A stretch of DNA of 64,000 bases from Streptomyces sp. SW4 (GTDB taxonomy: Bacteria; Actinomycetota; Actinomycetes; Streptomycetales; Streptomycetaceae), in the NCBI GenBank assembly GCA_003248315.1, contig QKWM01000001.1, positions 186,001 to 250,000 of the forward strand. The letters are read 5' to 3'. Shown piece after piece: positions 1 to 10,214 of the stretch. How positions within the stretch are numbered: position 1 is the stretch's first letter; every line of letters begins with the position of its first letter. The notes below the pieces were generated by a model. That model searched no databases. It saw nothing but the letters and a program-made list of their open reading frames with translations, and was not told where the DNA came from. The position numbers and the translations under genes were made by a program.

Positions 1-1793
1 GCAGTTCCCCAGCCGCAGCGGATGCCGCGCCGCGCACTCGACGGCGTCCCCCTTCGGCCACGGACTGTCGAGCAGCACCGCCACCCGGCCCGCGTCGTGC
101 ACCAGCCTCCGGTACACGCGCTCGTACCCGGCCGTCCACTCCCGCGCCGGATCGGCCATCCGGTCCACCGGCTCGGCCGCCTCGGAGGAGGCGGCCACGA
201 CCAGCGCCGGCCGCAGCTCCGCGATCCGCCGCAGCGCCCACTCCCGCCAGGTGTCGCACGCCTCGTACGCCCTGCCCTCGGCGCGGATGGTGACGTCGGC
301 GGTCTTGCAGGACGCCTTCGTCAGCGACACCAGCCGCCAGCCGTGCTCCCGGCTCAGCCGGTCCAGCGCCGGGAACCACTGCGCCGCGTGGGAGTCGCCG
401 AACAGGATGACGACCTTCCGTGCGGACGGGACGCCGTAGACGCACGCGGGCGACCGGGTGGCGGCGTAGCCGACGTGGCAGCCGTCCCGGTAGACGGCGG
501 AACGCTGCTCCTTCACGTCCGGCAGCGCCGGGGACAGATTGGCCGGCAGCGCGGTCCCGGACGCGGCGATCAGACCGGCCAGCCGGCCGCCGGGATCCCG
601 CGCCGCGGCGAGGGCCGCGCCCAGCTCCGGGGAGCGGACCGAGGAGCTGATCGACGGCGGGAAGGACGCCGCGACCAGGCAGACGCACACCACGCTCGCG
701 GACAGACCGGCGCCGAAGGCCGCCGACAGCGTGGGCCTGCGGCGCAGCGAGGCGCGGAACCGGACCGGGTTCTCCACCAGGTGCAGCGTCGCCCAGGCCA
801 GCAGCAGCGCCACCGCGCTCAGTTGCAGGGACAGCCAGGGACCGGCCGCCCGGTTCAGGGCCGCCGGGCCCAGCACCAGCAGCGGCCAGTGCCACAGGTA
901 CCAGCCGTACGACACGTCCCCGTCCAGGTCGCGGGACGCAGCGCGAGCAGCCGCGCGGCACCGGCCCCCGACGGCCCGCAGCCACCGGCGATCACCAGGA
1001 GCGCCCCGAGCACGGGCAGGCAGGCGAAGTGACCGGGGAAGGGCGTGCCGGCGTCGTACAGGAGCGCCGACGCGACGATCGCGCACAGCCCCAGCCAGGA
1101 CAGCGCCGCCGACAGGGGACGCGGAACGCGCGCCAGCGCCGCCGCGCCGAAGGCCAGCAGCCCCCGGCACCCAGCTCCCACAGCCGGGCGTGCGCCCCGA
1201 AGTACGCCCAGGACGGCGCCTCCTCGGTCGCCCGCACGCTCAGCACGTAGGAGACGGCGCAGAGGCCCGCCAGGGGAGCACCCGCAGCCACGGGCGCCGC
1301 ACCGCCTTCCACGTCACCAGGAGCAGCGCGGGCCACACCAGGTAGAACTGCTCCTCCACGGACAGCGACCAGTAGTGCTGGAACGGCGACGGGGCACCGC
1401 CCTGCCGGAGGTAGTCGGTGCCCGCGACCGCCAGGTCCACGTTCATGAGGTACACGGCGCTGGACAGCGCGTCGTGCAGATACTCCTCGTAGCGGATCTT
1501 CGAGGCGAACAGCCGGCAGCACACGAGGGTGGTCAGGCAGGTCAGGGTCGCCAGGGGAGGATGCGCAGCGCGCGCCGGCCGTAGAAGCGCCGCAGGGACA
1601 CCGAGCCGCTGTGCCCGGCCTCCCGCAGCAGGCCCGAGGTGATGACGAAGCCGGAGACGACGAAGAAGACGTCGACGCCGACGTAGCCGCCGGCCAGGTG
1701 CGGGACGCCGGCGTGGGCGAGCACCACGAGGGTGACGGCCAGTCCGCGCAGTCCCTGGATGTCGTGCCGGAAGGCGATGGGGGTGCGTGTCAC
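1..1793 (-). CDS. OafA/YrhL-type acyltransferase with C-terminal SGNH domain (partial, frame-broken)
   Basis: Integral membrane acyltransferase-3 protein predicted to O-acylate a cell-surface glycan or lipid. The N-terminus shows the family signature around DIQGLRGLAV and a run FFVVSGF; several hydrophobic helices follow. The C-terminal part is an SGNH hydrolase-like domain with the nucleophile motif GDSHAAQW, which in this family transfers the acyl group outside the membrane. The start is taken as GTG at 1793 because no in-frame ATG lies upstream before the divergent sigma gene. The 3' end lies beyond base 1. The frame changes near 1558, 1276, 1163 and 936, each repaired by one added C/G. 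Family assignment is firm; the substrate is unknown. Confidence 0.85.
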
Positions 1794-1916
1794 ATCCGGG
1801 ACTGTCCGCAGGCGCGGGCGGTTACCGTCGCACGGGCCGCACGGCTTCCCTCTCCCTGCACCCGCCGGTATGACGCACGTCACTGAAGCGCCGCCGGGGT
1901 GCGGACAGTTACAGGC

Positions 1917-2555
1917 GTGGAGCAATCACTGCGCGCGCGTGTCCGGGCCGGCGACCCCGAGGCCTTCGGCCGGCTCTTCGACGCCTACGCCTCGTCCGTC
2001 CACCGGCATGCCGTACGGGTCACGGGCAGCTGGTCCACGGCCGAGGACGTCGTGTCGCTCACCTTCCTGGAGGCCTGGCGGCTGCGCGGCCGGGTGCTGC
2101 CGGCGGGGGAGAGCCTGCGTCCCTGGCTGCTCGGCATCGCGACCAACGTCATGCGCAACATGGCGCGGACCGCACGCCGGCACCAGAACGCGCTCGCCCG
2201 CCTCCCTCCCGCCGACCCGGTCCCGGACTTCGCCGACGAGGTGACGCAGCGGATGGCCGACCAGGAGGAACTCAGCGCGGCGCGGCGGGCGCTGGCCGGT
2301 ATGCGGCGCGCCGAACGGGAGGTGTTCACGCTGTGCGTCTGGGAGGGGCTCGGCACCGCCGAGGCCGCCGAGGCGCTCGGCGTGTCGGCCGGCACGGTAC
2401 GGGTGCGGCTGTCCCGCGCCAGGAAGAGGCTGCGCCGGCTCACGGACGCCGAGCGCGGGCGGGAGCCCGCCACGGCCCGGCAGCCGGCCCCCGGAGCCCG
2501 GACACCCGAGCGGGACGGCCGTGTGGACCAGTGCGCACAGGAGAGGAACCGATGA
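1917..2555 (+). CDS. ECF-type RNA polymerase sigma factor
   Basis: Alternative sigma factor of about 212 residues. Region 2 lies at about residues 10-60 (AFGRLFDAYA, then AEDVVSLTFLEAW) and region 4 at about 120-175, ending in the helix-turn-helix AEALGVSAGTVRVRLSRARK. GTG at 1917 gives the usual N-terminus VEQSLRARVRAGD; an in-frame GTG at 1899 is an alternative. The stop overlaps the start of the next gene (ATGA), so the two are translationally coupled, which suggests the downstream membrane protein controls this sigma factor. The 123-bp gap to the divergent acyltransferase should hold both promoters. The regulon is unknown. Confidence 0.9.
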   Translation: MEQSLRARVRAGDPEAFGRLFDAYASSVHRHAVRVTGSWSTAEDVVSLTFLEAWRLRGRVLPAGESLRPWLLGIATNVMRNMARTARRHQNALARLPPADPVPDFADEVTQRMADQEELSAARRALAGMRRAEREVFTLCVWEGLGTAEAAEALGVSAGTVRVRLSRARKRLRRLTDAERGREPATARQPAPGARTPERDGRVDQCAQERNR

Positions 2556-3483
2556 TCCCGAAGCGACACCGCGGACCCGGACACGAGGAGCCGGCCGAGC
2601 TGCTGCCGCCCCGGGCGACCCGCGGCTCGGCCCGGAACGGCACCGGGCCCTCAGGCAGCACCTGATGCGGGAGATCACCTCCCGGCGGACGGCGCCCCGC
2701 CGGGCGCTGCCCGGCCGCCGGCTCGTCGTCTGGGCGGCGCCGCTGGCCCTGGCGGCCACCGTGGCCGCCGGGACGGTCGTCGTCACCGAGCTGCGGGGCG
2801 GGCAGCAGGCCGTGCAGACACCGGCCCGGCCCACCACGACGGTCGGCGACCCTCCGCCGATCACCATGGGCGCGGACCGGTTCCTGTACAAGCGCCGGGT
2901 GATGTCGGCGGACCACACCGCCTTCGACGGCGCCGCCGACGAGGTCCAGCGCGAGGACTGGCTCGCCGTGGACGGAGGGCGGGACGGCCTGGCCCTCACA
3001 GGCCCCGTCGGGCCGGGCGCGGACCGGCCGGACCCGCGCGCGCCGACGACCGAGCGCATGGCCATGTCCGGCGGCACGGACTACCGGGAACTGAAGGAGC
3101 TGCCCACCGACCCGGAGAAGCTCCTCGACCACCTCTACCGGCAGACCGAGGGCCAGGGGCCGACCCATGAGGAGGCGGTCTTCGAGACCGTGTCCTCCCT
3201 GGCCGAGCCGGCCGTCCTGGTCCCCGGCCTCAGCGAGGCGCTCTACCGGGCGGCGCGCCTGATCCCGGGCGTCGTCGTCGAGAACGGGGTCGCCGACCGG
3301 GCCGGGCGCACCGGCGTCGGGCTGGCCCTCCCGGACTCCCGCGGGGACGACCGGGCCCTGGTCTTCGACCACGCGAGCTTCGTCTTCCTCGGCGTCGAGG
3401 GGACCACCGCGCTGCTGGAGATCGGCGTCGCCGACCGGCCCGGTGCGCCGCCGGCCGAGTCCTGGAAACTCGGCGCCGGATGA
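2552..3483 (+). CDS. CU044_5270 family membrane-anchored protein (sigma-factor partner)
   Basis: About 310 residues once one missing base near 2618 is restored. A short Arg-rich cytoplasmic head is followed by a single hydrophobic segment (VVWAAPLALAATVAAG, about residues 60-78) and a long extracytoplasmic domain. Actinobacterial genes of this family usually sit directly behind an ECF sigma factor, as here with a 4-bp overlap. A role as membrane anti-sigma or sensor is inferred from that context; no zinc-binding anti-sigma motif (HxxxCxxC) is visible. It converges with the pca operon after a 44-bp gap. Confidence 0.8.
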
Positions 3484-3527
3484 CGCCCGGCGGACGGTCC
3501 GGCGCAGGCGGGAACCGTCGGACACCC

Positions 3528-4648
3528 CTAGGGGCTGTCCTCCTCGGCCAGCACCCGCTGGGCGGTGGCGAACGCCGAGTTCGCCGCGGGCACCCCGCAG
3601 TAGACGGCCGTCTGCAGCAGCACCGCGCCGATCTCCTCGGGGCTGAGCCCGTTGCGGCGGGCCGCCCGCACATGCATCGCCAGCTCCTCGTCGTGGCCGT
3701 GCGCCACCAGCGCGGTCAGCGTGATCATGCTGCGCTCGCGGCGCGAGAGCGTCCCGTCGGTCCAGATCTCGCCCCAGGCGTAGCGGGAGATGAAGTCCTG
3801 GAAGCGGGCCGTGAACGGGGTCTGGCGGGCCTGCGCGCGGTCCACGTGGGCATCGCCCAGCACCTCGCGCCGTACCGCCATGCCGCGCCGGGCGTCCCCG
3901 CCGAGGTGCGCGGTCAGCGCGGTCAGCACCGCCTCCGGGCGCTCGGCGGGCGCCAGGTGGGAGGCGCCCGGGATCTCGGTCAGCGTCGCGCCCGGCACCG
4001 CGTCGGCGATCTCCCGCAGATGCGCGGGCGGCGTCGCCGGGTCCTCCCGGCCGGCGATCACCAGCGTCGGCACGGTGATGTCCGCGAGCCGGTCCCGCAG
4101 GTCGAACGCGGCGAGCGCGTCGCAGCAGGCGGCGTACGCCTCAGGGTCGGCCTCGCGGTGGTCCCGGACCAGCTCCGGCACGGTGAACCCGGGGGTGAAC
4201 CAGCGCTCGTCCGCGCTCCCGGCGAGCTTCGCCAGTCCCTCGGCGCGTACCAGCGCGGCCCGTTCCCGCCACGGCCCCGCCCCGTTGAAGTGCGCCGACG
4301 AGCAGATCACCGCCAGCGACGACAGCCGCTCGGGGTGGTGCACCGCCAGATGCAGGCCGACGGCGCCGCCGAGCGAGACGCCCGCGTAGGCGAACCGCTC
4401 CACGCCGAGCGCGTCGGCGAGCGCCAGCACCAGGTCCGCGAGGTCGCCGACGGTGGCGCCCGCGGAGATCAGTCCGGCCGGGGAGCCGCCGTGTCCGGGC
4501 AGGTCCCAGCGGATCACCCGGTGCCGGGCGGACAGCTCCGGCGCCACCGTGTCCCACAGGGCCAGCGAGGTGCCGAGGGAGGGGCCGAGCAGCAGCGGGG
4601 GAGCGGAGAGGGGCCCTCCGCCCGGTGGTTGAGAACCGTGTCGTTCAA
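3528..4648 (-). CDS. pcaL: 3-oxoadipate enol-lactonase / 4-carboxymuconolactone decarboxylase fusion
   Basis: Fused PcaD-PcaC enzyme of about 373 residues. It decarboxylates gamma-carboxymuconolactone and hydrolyses the enol-lactone to beta-ketoadipate. Residues 1-250 are an alpha/beta hydrolase (nucleophile elbow AGVSLGGA, oxyanion region GPSLGTSLALWD, late GASHLAP). The C-terminal 120 residues are the carboxymuconolactone decarboxylase domain (RYAWGEIWTD, RRERSMITL, TAVYCGVPAAN). The start is the TTG at 4648 that overlaps the pcaB stop (TTGA). One base is missing near 4606, so an uncorrected reading begins out of frame. It is the last gene of the pca operon. Confidence 0.9.
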
Positions 4649-5979
4649 CGTCGCTCCAGTGCGCGGTCGGTGAGGGCAGCCGCACTGCCCGTGTAACGGG
4701 CGGGATCGGTCAGGCCGTCGAGGTCGAGGCCCGTCAGCTCCGGTACCCCGGCGAGGAGTTCGCGCAGGGCGCGGCCTTCTGCGTGGGCGCGCCGGGCCAG
4801 GTCGGTGAGGAGGGCCTTGGCACGGGACCGCCCGAGCAGCGGGGCCAGTTCGGCGGCGAGCCGCTCGGAGACGATCAGACCGTGCGTCAGCTCCAGATGG
4901 GCGCGCATGGCGGCGGCGTCCACCCGCAGCCCCTCGGCCAGTTCGGCGGCGTCCCGCGCGGCCCCGCCGGCCAGCCGCAGCAGGTCCCGCAGCGGCTCCC
5001 ACTCGGCGTGCCAGGCCCCGGCCGGACGCTCGTCCTCCGCGGTCAGCGTGCCGTACAGCGTCGCCGCGAGCTGCGGTGCCCGCCGGGCGGCCGCCGCGAT
5101 CATGGTGGCCCGCACCGGGTTGGCCTTGTGCGGCATCGCGGAGGAACCGCCGCCGCTGCCCTCGGCGACCTCGCCCACCTCGGTGCGGGACAGCACCAGC
5201 ACGTCCGCGGCGATCTTGCCCAGCGCCCCGGCCGTGAACGCCAGGCAGCCGGCGAGGTCGGCGACCGGGGTGCGCAGGGTGTGCCACGGCACCACCGGCG
5301 CGGCCAGGCCCAGTTCACGGGCGTACGCCTCCGGCAGCGCGAGCGGGTCCGCCGCCCCGTACGCCGCGAACGCCGCGAGGGTGCCGGCCGCGCCGCCCAG
5401 CTGCGCGGGCAGGCCCGCCCGGACGGCCGTGACCCGGTCCCGGGCGTCCAGGACCAGCGAGCGCCAGCCGGCCGCCTTCAGCCCGAACGTCGTCGGCACG
5501 GCGTGCTGGGTCAGCGTCCGGCCCGGCAGCGGGGTGTCCCGGTGCGCGGCGGCCAGCCGGGCGAGGGCGTCGGCGGTGCGGCCGAGGTCGGCCAGGACGT
5601 GGCCCAGCGCCCGCCGGGCCACCAGCATCGTCGCCGTGTCCATGATGTCCTGGCTGGTGGCGCCCCGGTGGACGTACGGGCCGTACTCCTCGCCCACCGC
5701 CTGCGTCAGGTCGGCCACCAGGGGGATCACCGGGTTGCCGCCGCTGCGGGCACGGCCGGCGAGCGAGGCGGCGTCGAAGCGGGCCGGGTCGGCCGCCTCG
5801 GCGACCGCCGTCGCCGCCCCGGCCGGGGCGAGTCCCAGCGCGGCCTGGGCACGGGTGAGGGCCGCCTCCGCGTCCAGCAGCGCCCGCAGATACGCGGGCT
5901 CGCCGGTCGCGTCGGCGGCCGGGGAGCCCGCCCACCCGGGGGCGAGCAGGCTCGGGTCGTCGGCGTGCGCAGCTGTCAC
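4645..5979 (-). CDS. pcaB: 3-carboxy-cis,cis-muconate cycloisomerase
   Basis: Fumarase/argininosuccinate-lyase superfamily enzyme of 444 residues, converting beta-carboxymuconate to gamma-carboxymuconolactone. The superfamily signature loop is visible as GGGSSAMPHKANP; RGATSQDIMDTA forms the other active-site region. The frame is intact. It starts with GTG inside the pcaG stop (4-bp overlap), and its own stop overlaps the next start, so pcaG-pcaB-pcaL are coupled. The length is normal for PcaB. Confidence 0.95.
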   Translation of the reverse strand: MTAAHADDPSLLAPGWAGSPAADATGEPAYLRALLDAEAALTRAQAALGLAPAGAATAVAEAADPARFDAASLAGRARSGGNPVIPLVADLTQAVGEEYGPYVHRGATSQDIMDTATMLVARRALGHVLADLGRTADALARLAAAHRDTPLPGRTLTQHAVPTTFGLKAAGWRSLVLDARDRVTAVRAGLPAQLGGAAGTLAAFAAYGAADPLALPEAYARELGLAAPVVPWHTLRTPVADLAGCLAFTAGALGKIAADVLVLSRTEVGEVAEGSGGGSSAMPHKANPVRATMIAAAARRAPQLAATLYGTLTAEDERPAGAWHAEWEPLRDLLRLAGGAARDAAELAEGLRVDAAAMRAHLELTHGLIVSERLAAELAPLLGRSRAKALLTDLARRAHAEGRALRELLAGVPELTGLDLDGLTDPARYTGSAAALTDRALERR

Positions 5980-6581
5980 CGGTACTCCAGGAAGACCGTC
6001 TCGCCTTCGCCCTGAAGGCGGATGTCGAAACGGTACGTGCCGTCGCCCTCCGCGGCGGCGATCAGCGTGTCGCGGCGCTCGGCGGGCACCCGGGACAGCA
6101 GCGGGTCGGCGGCGAGCGCCCCCTCGTCACCGGGCAGGTAGATCCGGGTGAACAGGTGGACGAGCAGGCCGCGCGCGAACACGCACACGCTGAGGTACGG
6201 CGCGTTCCGCCCGCGCGCGCCGGGCCGCAGCGTCCGCGCGTACCAGTGCCCGTCGGCGTCGGTCTGGATGCGCCCGAACCCGGTGAACTCCACGCCGTTG
6301 CGCCCGAGGAAGCCGCCGCTCGCCGGGTCCCGGCGCATCGAGCCGTCGGCGGTCGGTATCCGGCCCTGCGGGTCCGGCCCCCACAGCTCCACGAGGGCGT
6401 CCGGCAGCGGCCGGCCCTCCCCGTCGAGCACGTACCCGTGCACGGTCACCGTGTCCGGGTGCCCGAGGGGCGCGATCTCCTCGCCGCCGCGGAAGGGCAG
6501 CGCGTAGCCGTAGAACGGGCCGACCGTGTGCGACGGCGTGGGCAGCACGGTCTCGGGGCTGCTCGTGTCGATCCTCGTCAT
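5976..6581 (-). CDS. pcaG: Protocatechuate 3,4-dioxygenase, alpha subunit
   Basis: Alpha subunit, 201 residues, of the Fe(III) intradiol ring-cleaving dioxygenase. The N-terminal motif TPSHTVGPFYGYALPF and the core VHGYVLDGEGRPLPDALVEL are typical of PcaG. As expected for the alpha subunit, the tyrosine and histidine iron ligands are supplied by PcaH. It starts 5 bp after the pcaH stop and overlaps pcaB by 4 bp. The frame is intact. Confidence 0.95.
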   Translation of the reverse strand: MTRIDTSSPETVLPTPSHTVGPFYGYALPFRGGEEIAPLGHPDTVTVHGYVLDGEGRPLPDALVELWGPDPQGRIPTADGSMRRDPASGGFLGRNGVEFTGFGRIQTDADGHWYARTLRPGARGRNAPYLSVCVFARGLLVHLFTRIYLPGDEGALAADPLLSRVPAERRDTLIAAAEGDGTYRFDIRLQGEGETVFLEYR

Positions 6582-6586
6582 GGCGG

Positions 6587-7359
6587 TCAGCGCCCTTCTT
6601 CCATCCAGGTGGCCCGCGGGCCGTCGAGCACGATGTCCCAGTGGTAGCCCAGCGAGAACTCCGGCACGGACAGGCTGTGGTCATAGGTCGCCACCAGGCG
6701 CTGCCGGGCCGCGTCGTCGGTGACGGACTGCAGGATCGGGTCGTACGGGAACAGGGGGTCGTTCGGGAAGTACATCTGCGTCACCAGCCGCTGCGTGAAC
6801 GCCGAGCCGAAGACGGAGAAGTGGATGTGCGCCGGGCGCCAGGCGTTGACGTGGTTGCGCCAGGGGTAGGGGCCCGGCTGGATGGTGGTGAAGCGGTAGA
6901 AGCCGTCGTCGTCGGTGAGCGTGCGGCCCACCCCGGTGAAGTTCGGGTCGAGCGGGGCGTCGTGCTGCTCGCGCTGGTGGGCGTAGCGGCCGGCCGAGTT
7001 GGCCTGCCATATCTCCACGAGCTGGCCGCGCACCGGGCGTCCGTCCCGGTCCAGCAGCCGGCCGGAGACGGTGATGCGCTCGCCGACCGGTTCGCCGGTG
7101 TGCTGCCGGGTGAGGTCGTTGTCGGTCTCGGTGACGTCCCGCTCCCCGAAGGCGGGGAGGACAGCTCCACCAGCTCCGGGTCCTTGGTGACGTCGATGGC
7201 GATGGGCGGCCGCGTGGGGTGGCGCAGCAGCGAGGAGCGGTACGGGGCGTAGTCGCGGCGCGGGTGGTGCTCGACGGGCGCGCCGTCGGCGACCCGCTTC
7301 TCGTAGGCGGCGTGCTGCGCGGCGATCTCCGCGTCGATGTCCTGCTGGGTCACAGTCAT
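6587..7359 (-). CDS. pcaH: Protocatechuate 3,4-dioxygenase, beta subunit (frame-broken)
   Basis: Catalytic beta subunit, about 257 residues, which cleaves protocatechuate to beta-carboxymuconate. Iron-ligand regions are visible: the tyrosine in SAGRYAH and the histidine pair in WRPAHIHFSVFG, with a further tyrosine in the region before the final third. The start is ATG 7359, preceded by a G-rich ribosome site. One base is missing near 7157 (in the SSPAFGERD segment), which separates the N-terminal third from the rest. Gene order pcaF-pcaH-pcaG and the 19-bp gap to pcaF indicate a single operon. Confidence 0.92.
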
Positions 7360-7378
7360 GGGATTCCCCCCGGGAGGG

Positions 7379-8581
7379 CTAGCGTTCGAGGACGAGGGCG
7401 AGGCCCTGGCCGACACCGATGCACAGGGTGGCGACGCCGGTCCCGCGGCCCTTGCGGGCGAGCTGGTGGGCGACGGTCCCGGCGAGCCGGGCACCGGAGG
7501 CGCCGAGCGGGTGGCCGAGGGCGATGGCACCGCCCTGCGGGTTGAGGATCGCCGGGTCGAACTCGGGCCACTCGGCCACACAGCCCAGCACCTGGGCCGC
7601 GAAGGCCTCGTTCAGTTCGAGGACGTCCAGGTCGGCGAAGGTCCGCCCGGCCTTGGCCAGGGCGCGGTCGACGGCTGCGACGGGCGCGAGCCCGAAGTAG
7701 TGCGGGTCGGTCGCGCAGACGCCGCTGGCCGAGATGCGGGCCAGGGGTTCACGGCCGGTGGCCTTCAGCCCTTCCTCGTCGGTCAGGAGCAGTGCGGCGG
7801 CGCCGTCGTTGAGGGGTGAGGCGTTGCCGGCGGTGACGGTGCCGCCCTCGGGCCGGAAGGACGGCTTCAGCCCGGCCATCGCCGCGAGCGACGCGTCGGG
7901 GCGCACGCACTCGTCGGCGGTGACGTCGGCCGGGTCGCCGGTGCGCCGCGGCACCGGCACCGGGGCCAGTTCGGCGTCGAACAGGCCCTCGGCCTGTGCC
8001 GCGGCGGCCTTGCGGTGGCTGTGCAGGGCGAACTCGTCCTGCTGCTCACGGCTGATGTGGTGCTTGTCGGCGATGAGTTCGGCGGACTCGCCGAGCGGGA
8101 TCGTCCACTGCGGGTCCATCCTCGGGTTGACCATGCGCCAGCCGAGGGTGGTGGAGTACAGCTCGGTGTGCCCGGCCGGGAACGGCCGGTCGGACTTGGG
8201 CAGGACGTAGGGGGCGCGGGTCATGGACTCGACGCCGCCGGCCAGGGCGACGGAGGCGTCCCCGGCGGCGATGGCGCGTGCGGCCTGCACGACGGCCTCC
8301 AGGCCGGAGGCGCACAGCCGGTTGACGGTGACGCCGGGCACGGACGTCGGCAGGCCCGCCAGCAGGGCGGCCATGCGGGCGACGTTGCGGTTCTCCTCAC
8401 CCGCGCCGTTGGCGTTGCCGAAGTAGACGTCCTCGATCCGGGACGGGTCCAGGGCCGGGGTGCGGTCCAGGAGGGCGCGGACGGCGTGGGCGGCGAGGTC
8501 GTCGGGGCGCACGCCCGCGAGGGCGCCGTTGTACCGGCCGAAGGGTGTCCGCACCGCGTCGACGACGTAGACGGTCCTCAT
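7379..8581 (-). CDS. pcaF: Beta-ketoadipyl-CoA thiolase
   Basis: Thiolase of 400 residues that cleaves beta-ketoadipyl-CoA to succinyl-CoA and acetyl-CoA, the last step of the pathway. All three thiolase motifs are present: nucleophile Cys in [12 protein letters not shown] (about residue 90), NEAFAAQ and [16 protein letters not shown] near the C-terminus, and the second active-site Cys in [10 protein letters not shown]. The start overlaps the pcaJ stop (ATGA). The frame is intact. Position within the pca operon makes the acyl specificity secure, although sequence alone cannot separate it from other class I thiolases. Confidence 0.95.
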   Translation of the reverse strand: MRTVYVVDAVRTPFGRYNGALAGVRPDDLAAHAVRALLDRTPALDPSRIEDVYFGNANGAGEENRNVARMAALLAGLPTSVPGVTVNRLCASGLEAVVQAARAIAAGDASVALAGGVESMTRAPYVLPKSDRPFPAGHTELYSTTLGWRMVNPRMDPQWTIPLGESAELIADKHHISREQQDEFALHSHRKAAAAQAEGLFDAELAPVPVPRRTGDPADVTADECVRPDASLAAMAGLKPSFRPEGGTVTAGNASPLNDGAAALLLTDEEGLKATGREPLARISASGVCATDPHYFGLAPVAAVDRALAKAGRTFADLDVLELNEAFAAQVLGCVAEWPEFDPAILNPQGGAIALGHPLGASGARLAGTVAHQLARKGRGTGVATLCIGVGQGLALVLER

Positions 8582-9222
8582 CGCACTCCCTCCGCGACGG
8601 CCAGCCGGGCACCGGTCCTGGCGGTGATCTCCTCGACGCCCACCCCGGGCGCGGTCTCCACGAGGACGAGCCCGCCGTCCGTGACGTCGAGGACCCCGAG
8701 GTCGGTGACGATCCGGTTCACGCACGCCTTGCCGGTCAGCGGCAGCGTGCACTCCGTGAGGATCTTCGGGGAGCCGTCCTTGGCGGTGTGGGTCATCACG
8801 ACGACGACCGTGCGGGCGCCGTGGACGAGGTCCATCGCCCCGCCGATGCCGGTGATCATCTTGCCCGGGACGGCCCAGTTGGCCAGGTCGCCCCGTTCGG
8901 ACACCTGCATGGCACCGAGCACGGCGACGTCGATGTGACCGCCGCGGATCATCGAGAACGACAGCGCCGAGTCGAAGAAGGAGGCCCCCGGCAGGACGGT
9001 GACGGTCTCCTTCCCGGCGTTGATCAGGTCCGGGTCGACCTGGTCCTCCGCCGGGTACGGGCCCGTGCCGAGGATGCCGTTCTCCGACTCCAGCACCACC
9101 TCCACGCCCTCCGGGAGGTGGTTGGGGATCAGCGTCGGCAGCCCGATCCCGAGGTTGACGTACTGGCCGTCGCGCAGCTCACGCGCGGCCCGGGCGGCCA
9201 TCTGCTCGCGTGTCCAGGCCAT
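8578..9222 (-). CDS. pcaJ: 3-oxoadipate CoA-transferase, beta subunit
   Basis: Subunit B (214 residues) of the family I CoA-transferase that moves CoA from succinyl-CoA to beta-ketoadipate. The catalytic glutamate lies in the SENG motif (LESENGILG, about residue 46). The glycine-rich oxyanion segment is [14 protein letters not shown]. It overlaps pcaI and pcaF by 4 bp at each end, so the operon is tightly coupled. The frame is intact. Confidence 0.95.
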   Translation of the reverse strand: MAWTREQMAARAARELRDGQYVNLGIGLPTLIPNHLPEGVEVVLESENGILGTGPYPAEDQVDPDLINAGKETVTVLPGASFFDSALSFSMIRGGHIDVAVLGAMQVSERGDLANWAVPGKMITGIGGAMDLVHGARTVVVVMTHTAKDGSPKILTECTLPLTGKACVNRIVTDLGVLDVTDGGLVLVETAPGVGVEEITARTGARLAVAEGVR

Positions 9223-9977
9223 CAGGAGCTCACCGTCCGCTTCTCGATCCTCTTGTCCGCCGCCTGCTCGGGCGTCAGGGCGACGACCCGCTGCACGAAG
9301 ATGCCGGGCAGGTGGACGGCGTCGGGGTCGATCTCGCCGGGCTCGACCAGCTCCTCCACCTCCGCGATCGTGACCCGGCCGGCCATGGCGGCCAGCGGGT
9401 TGAAGTTGCGGGCGGACTTGCCGAAGACGAGGTTGCCGTGCCGGTCGCCCCTGGCCGCCCGCACCAGCGCGAAGTCGGTGCGGATGCCGCGCTCGAGCAC
9501 GTACTCGGCGCCGTCGAACTCCCGCACCTCCTTCGCCGGGGAGGCCAGCGCGACGCCGCCCTCGCCGTCGTAGCGCCAGGGCAGCCCGCCGTCGGCGACC
9601 TGGGTGCCCACCCCGGCCGGGGTGTAGAACGCGGGGATGCCGGCCCCGCCCGCGCGCAGCCGTTCGGCCAGCGTGCCCTGGGGGATCAGCTCCACCTCCA
9701 GTTCCCCGGCCAGGTACTGCCGGGCGAACTCCTTGTTCGCGCCGATGTAGGAGCCGGTCACCCGGGCGATCCGGCCGGCGGCCAGCAGTACCGCCAGGCC
9801 CGAGTCCATCGCGCCGCAGTTGTTGGAGACGACCGACAGCCCGCTGGTCCCGCGCTCGTGGAGCGCCTGGATCAGCACGTTCGGCACACCGCTCAGCCCG
9901 AATCCGCCCACGGCCAGCGACGCGCCGTCCGGGACGTCGGCCACCGCCTCGGCGGCCGTGGCCACCACCTTGTCCAT
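9222..9977 (-). CDS. pcaI: 3-oxoadipate CoA-transferase, alpha subunit
   Basis: Subunit A (251 residues) of the beta-ketoadipate:succinyl-CoA transferase. The CoA-transferase A signature [15 protein letters not shown] lies at about residues 22-36, with [12 protein letters not shown] and [16 protein letters not shown] downstream. It is the first gene of the pca operon. The 237-bp gap to the divergent pcaV carries two related candidate operators. The frame is intact. Confidence 0.95.
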   Translation of the reverse strand: MDKVVATAAEAVADVPDGASLAVGGFGLSGVPNVLIQALHERGTSGLSVVSNNCGAMDSGLAVLLAAGRIARVTGSYIGANKEFARQYLAGELEVELIPQGTLAERLRAGGAGIPAFYTPAGVGTQVADGGLPWRYDGEGGVALASPAKEVREFDGAEYVLERGIRTDFALVRAARGDRHGNLVFGKSARNFNPLAAMAGRVTIAEVEELVEPGEIDPDAVHLPGIFVQRVVALTPEQAADKRIEKRTVSS

Positions 9978-10043
9978 CCGAGAAGTCCCATCCCTTGATC
10001 AGTCAGGGCGATCACTCCGCGCCGCCGGTCAGAGCGGCGCAGT

Positions 10044-10061
10044 TAGTCAGCGCACTGACTA
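10044..10061. promoter_or_regulatory. Candidate PcaV operator 1 (palindrome)
   Basis: Perfect inverted repeat TAGTCAG-CGCA-CTGACTA, 18 bp, located 67 bp upstream of the pcaI start in the divergent pcaI/pcaV gap. Size and symmetry fit a MarR-family operator. A degenerate second copy lies at 10175-10192. Confidence 0.6.
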
Positions 10062-10174
10062 TTTCGGCGAGGTGGCCCACACGCTGCCATCGGACGGCCG
10101 AGGCGTCAAGACCCCGAAAAACCGCACGTGGCGAGCAGGGGTGGCGCACAGACATCGCCGGGTCCCGGATGTAT

Positions 10175-10192
10175 CGTTCAGTGCACCAACGA
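10175..10192. promoter_or_regulatory. Candidate PcaV operator 2 (degenerate copy)
   Basis: CGTTCAGTGCACCAACGA shares the core TCAGTGC and 10 of 18 positions with the reverse complement of the palindrome at 10044-10061. It ends 22 bp before the pcaV start, where a bound repressor would block pcaV itself. Autoregulation is inferred. Confidence 0.45.
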
Positions 10193-10214
10193 ATGCGATC
10201 ACGGGAGTGCGCAC

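Noticed and set aside
1542..1925. Acyltransferase start upstream of 1793
   Set aside because: Extending the frame upstream adds a Cys/Pro-rich segment with no family similarity and runs into the divergent sigma gene; GTG 1793 fits the family N-terminus.
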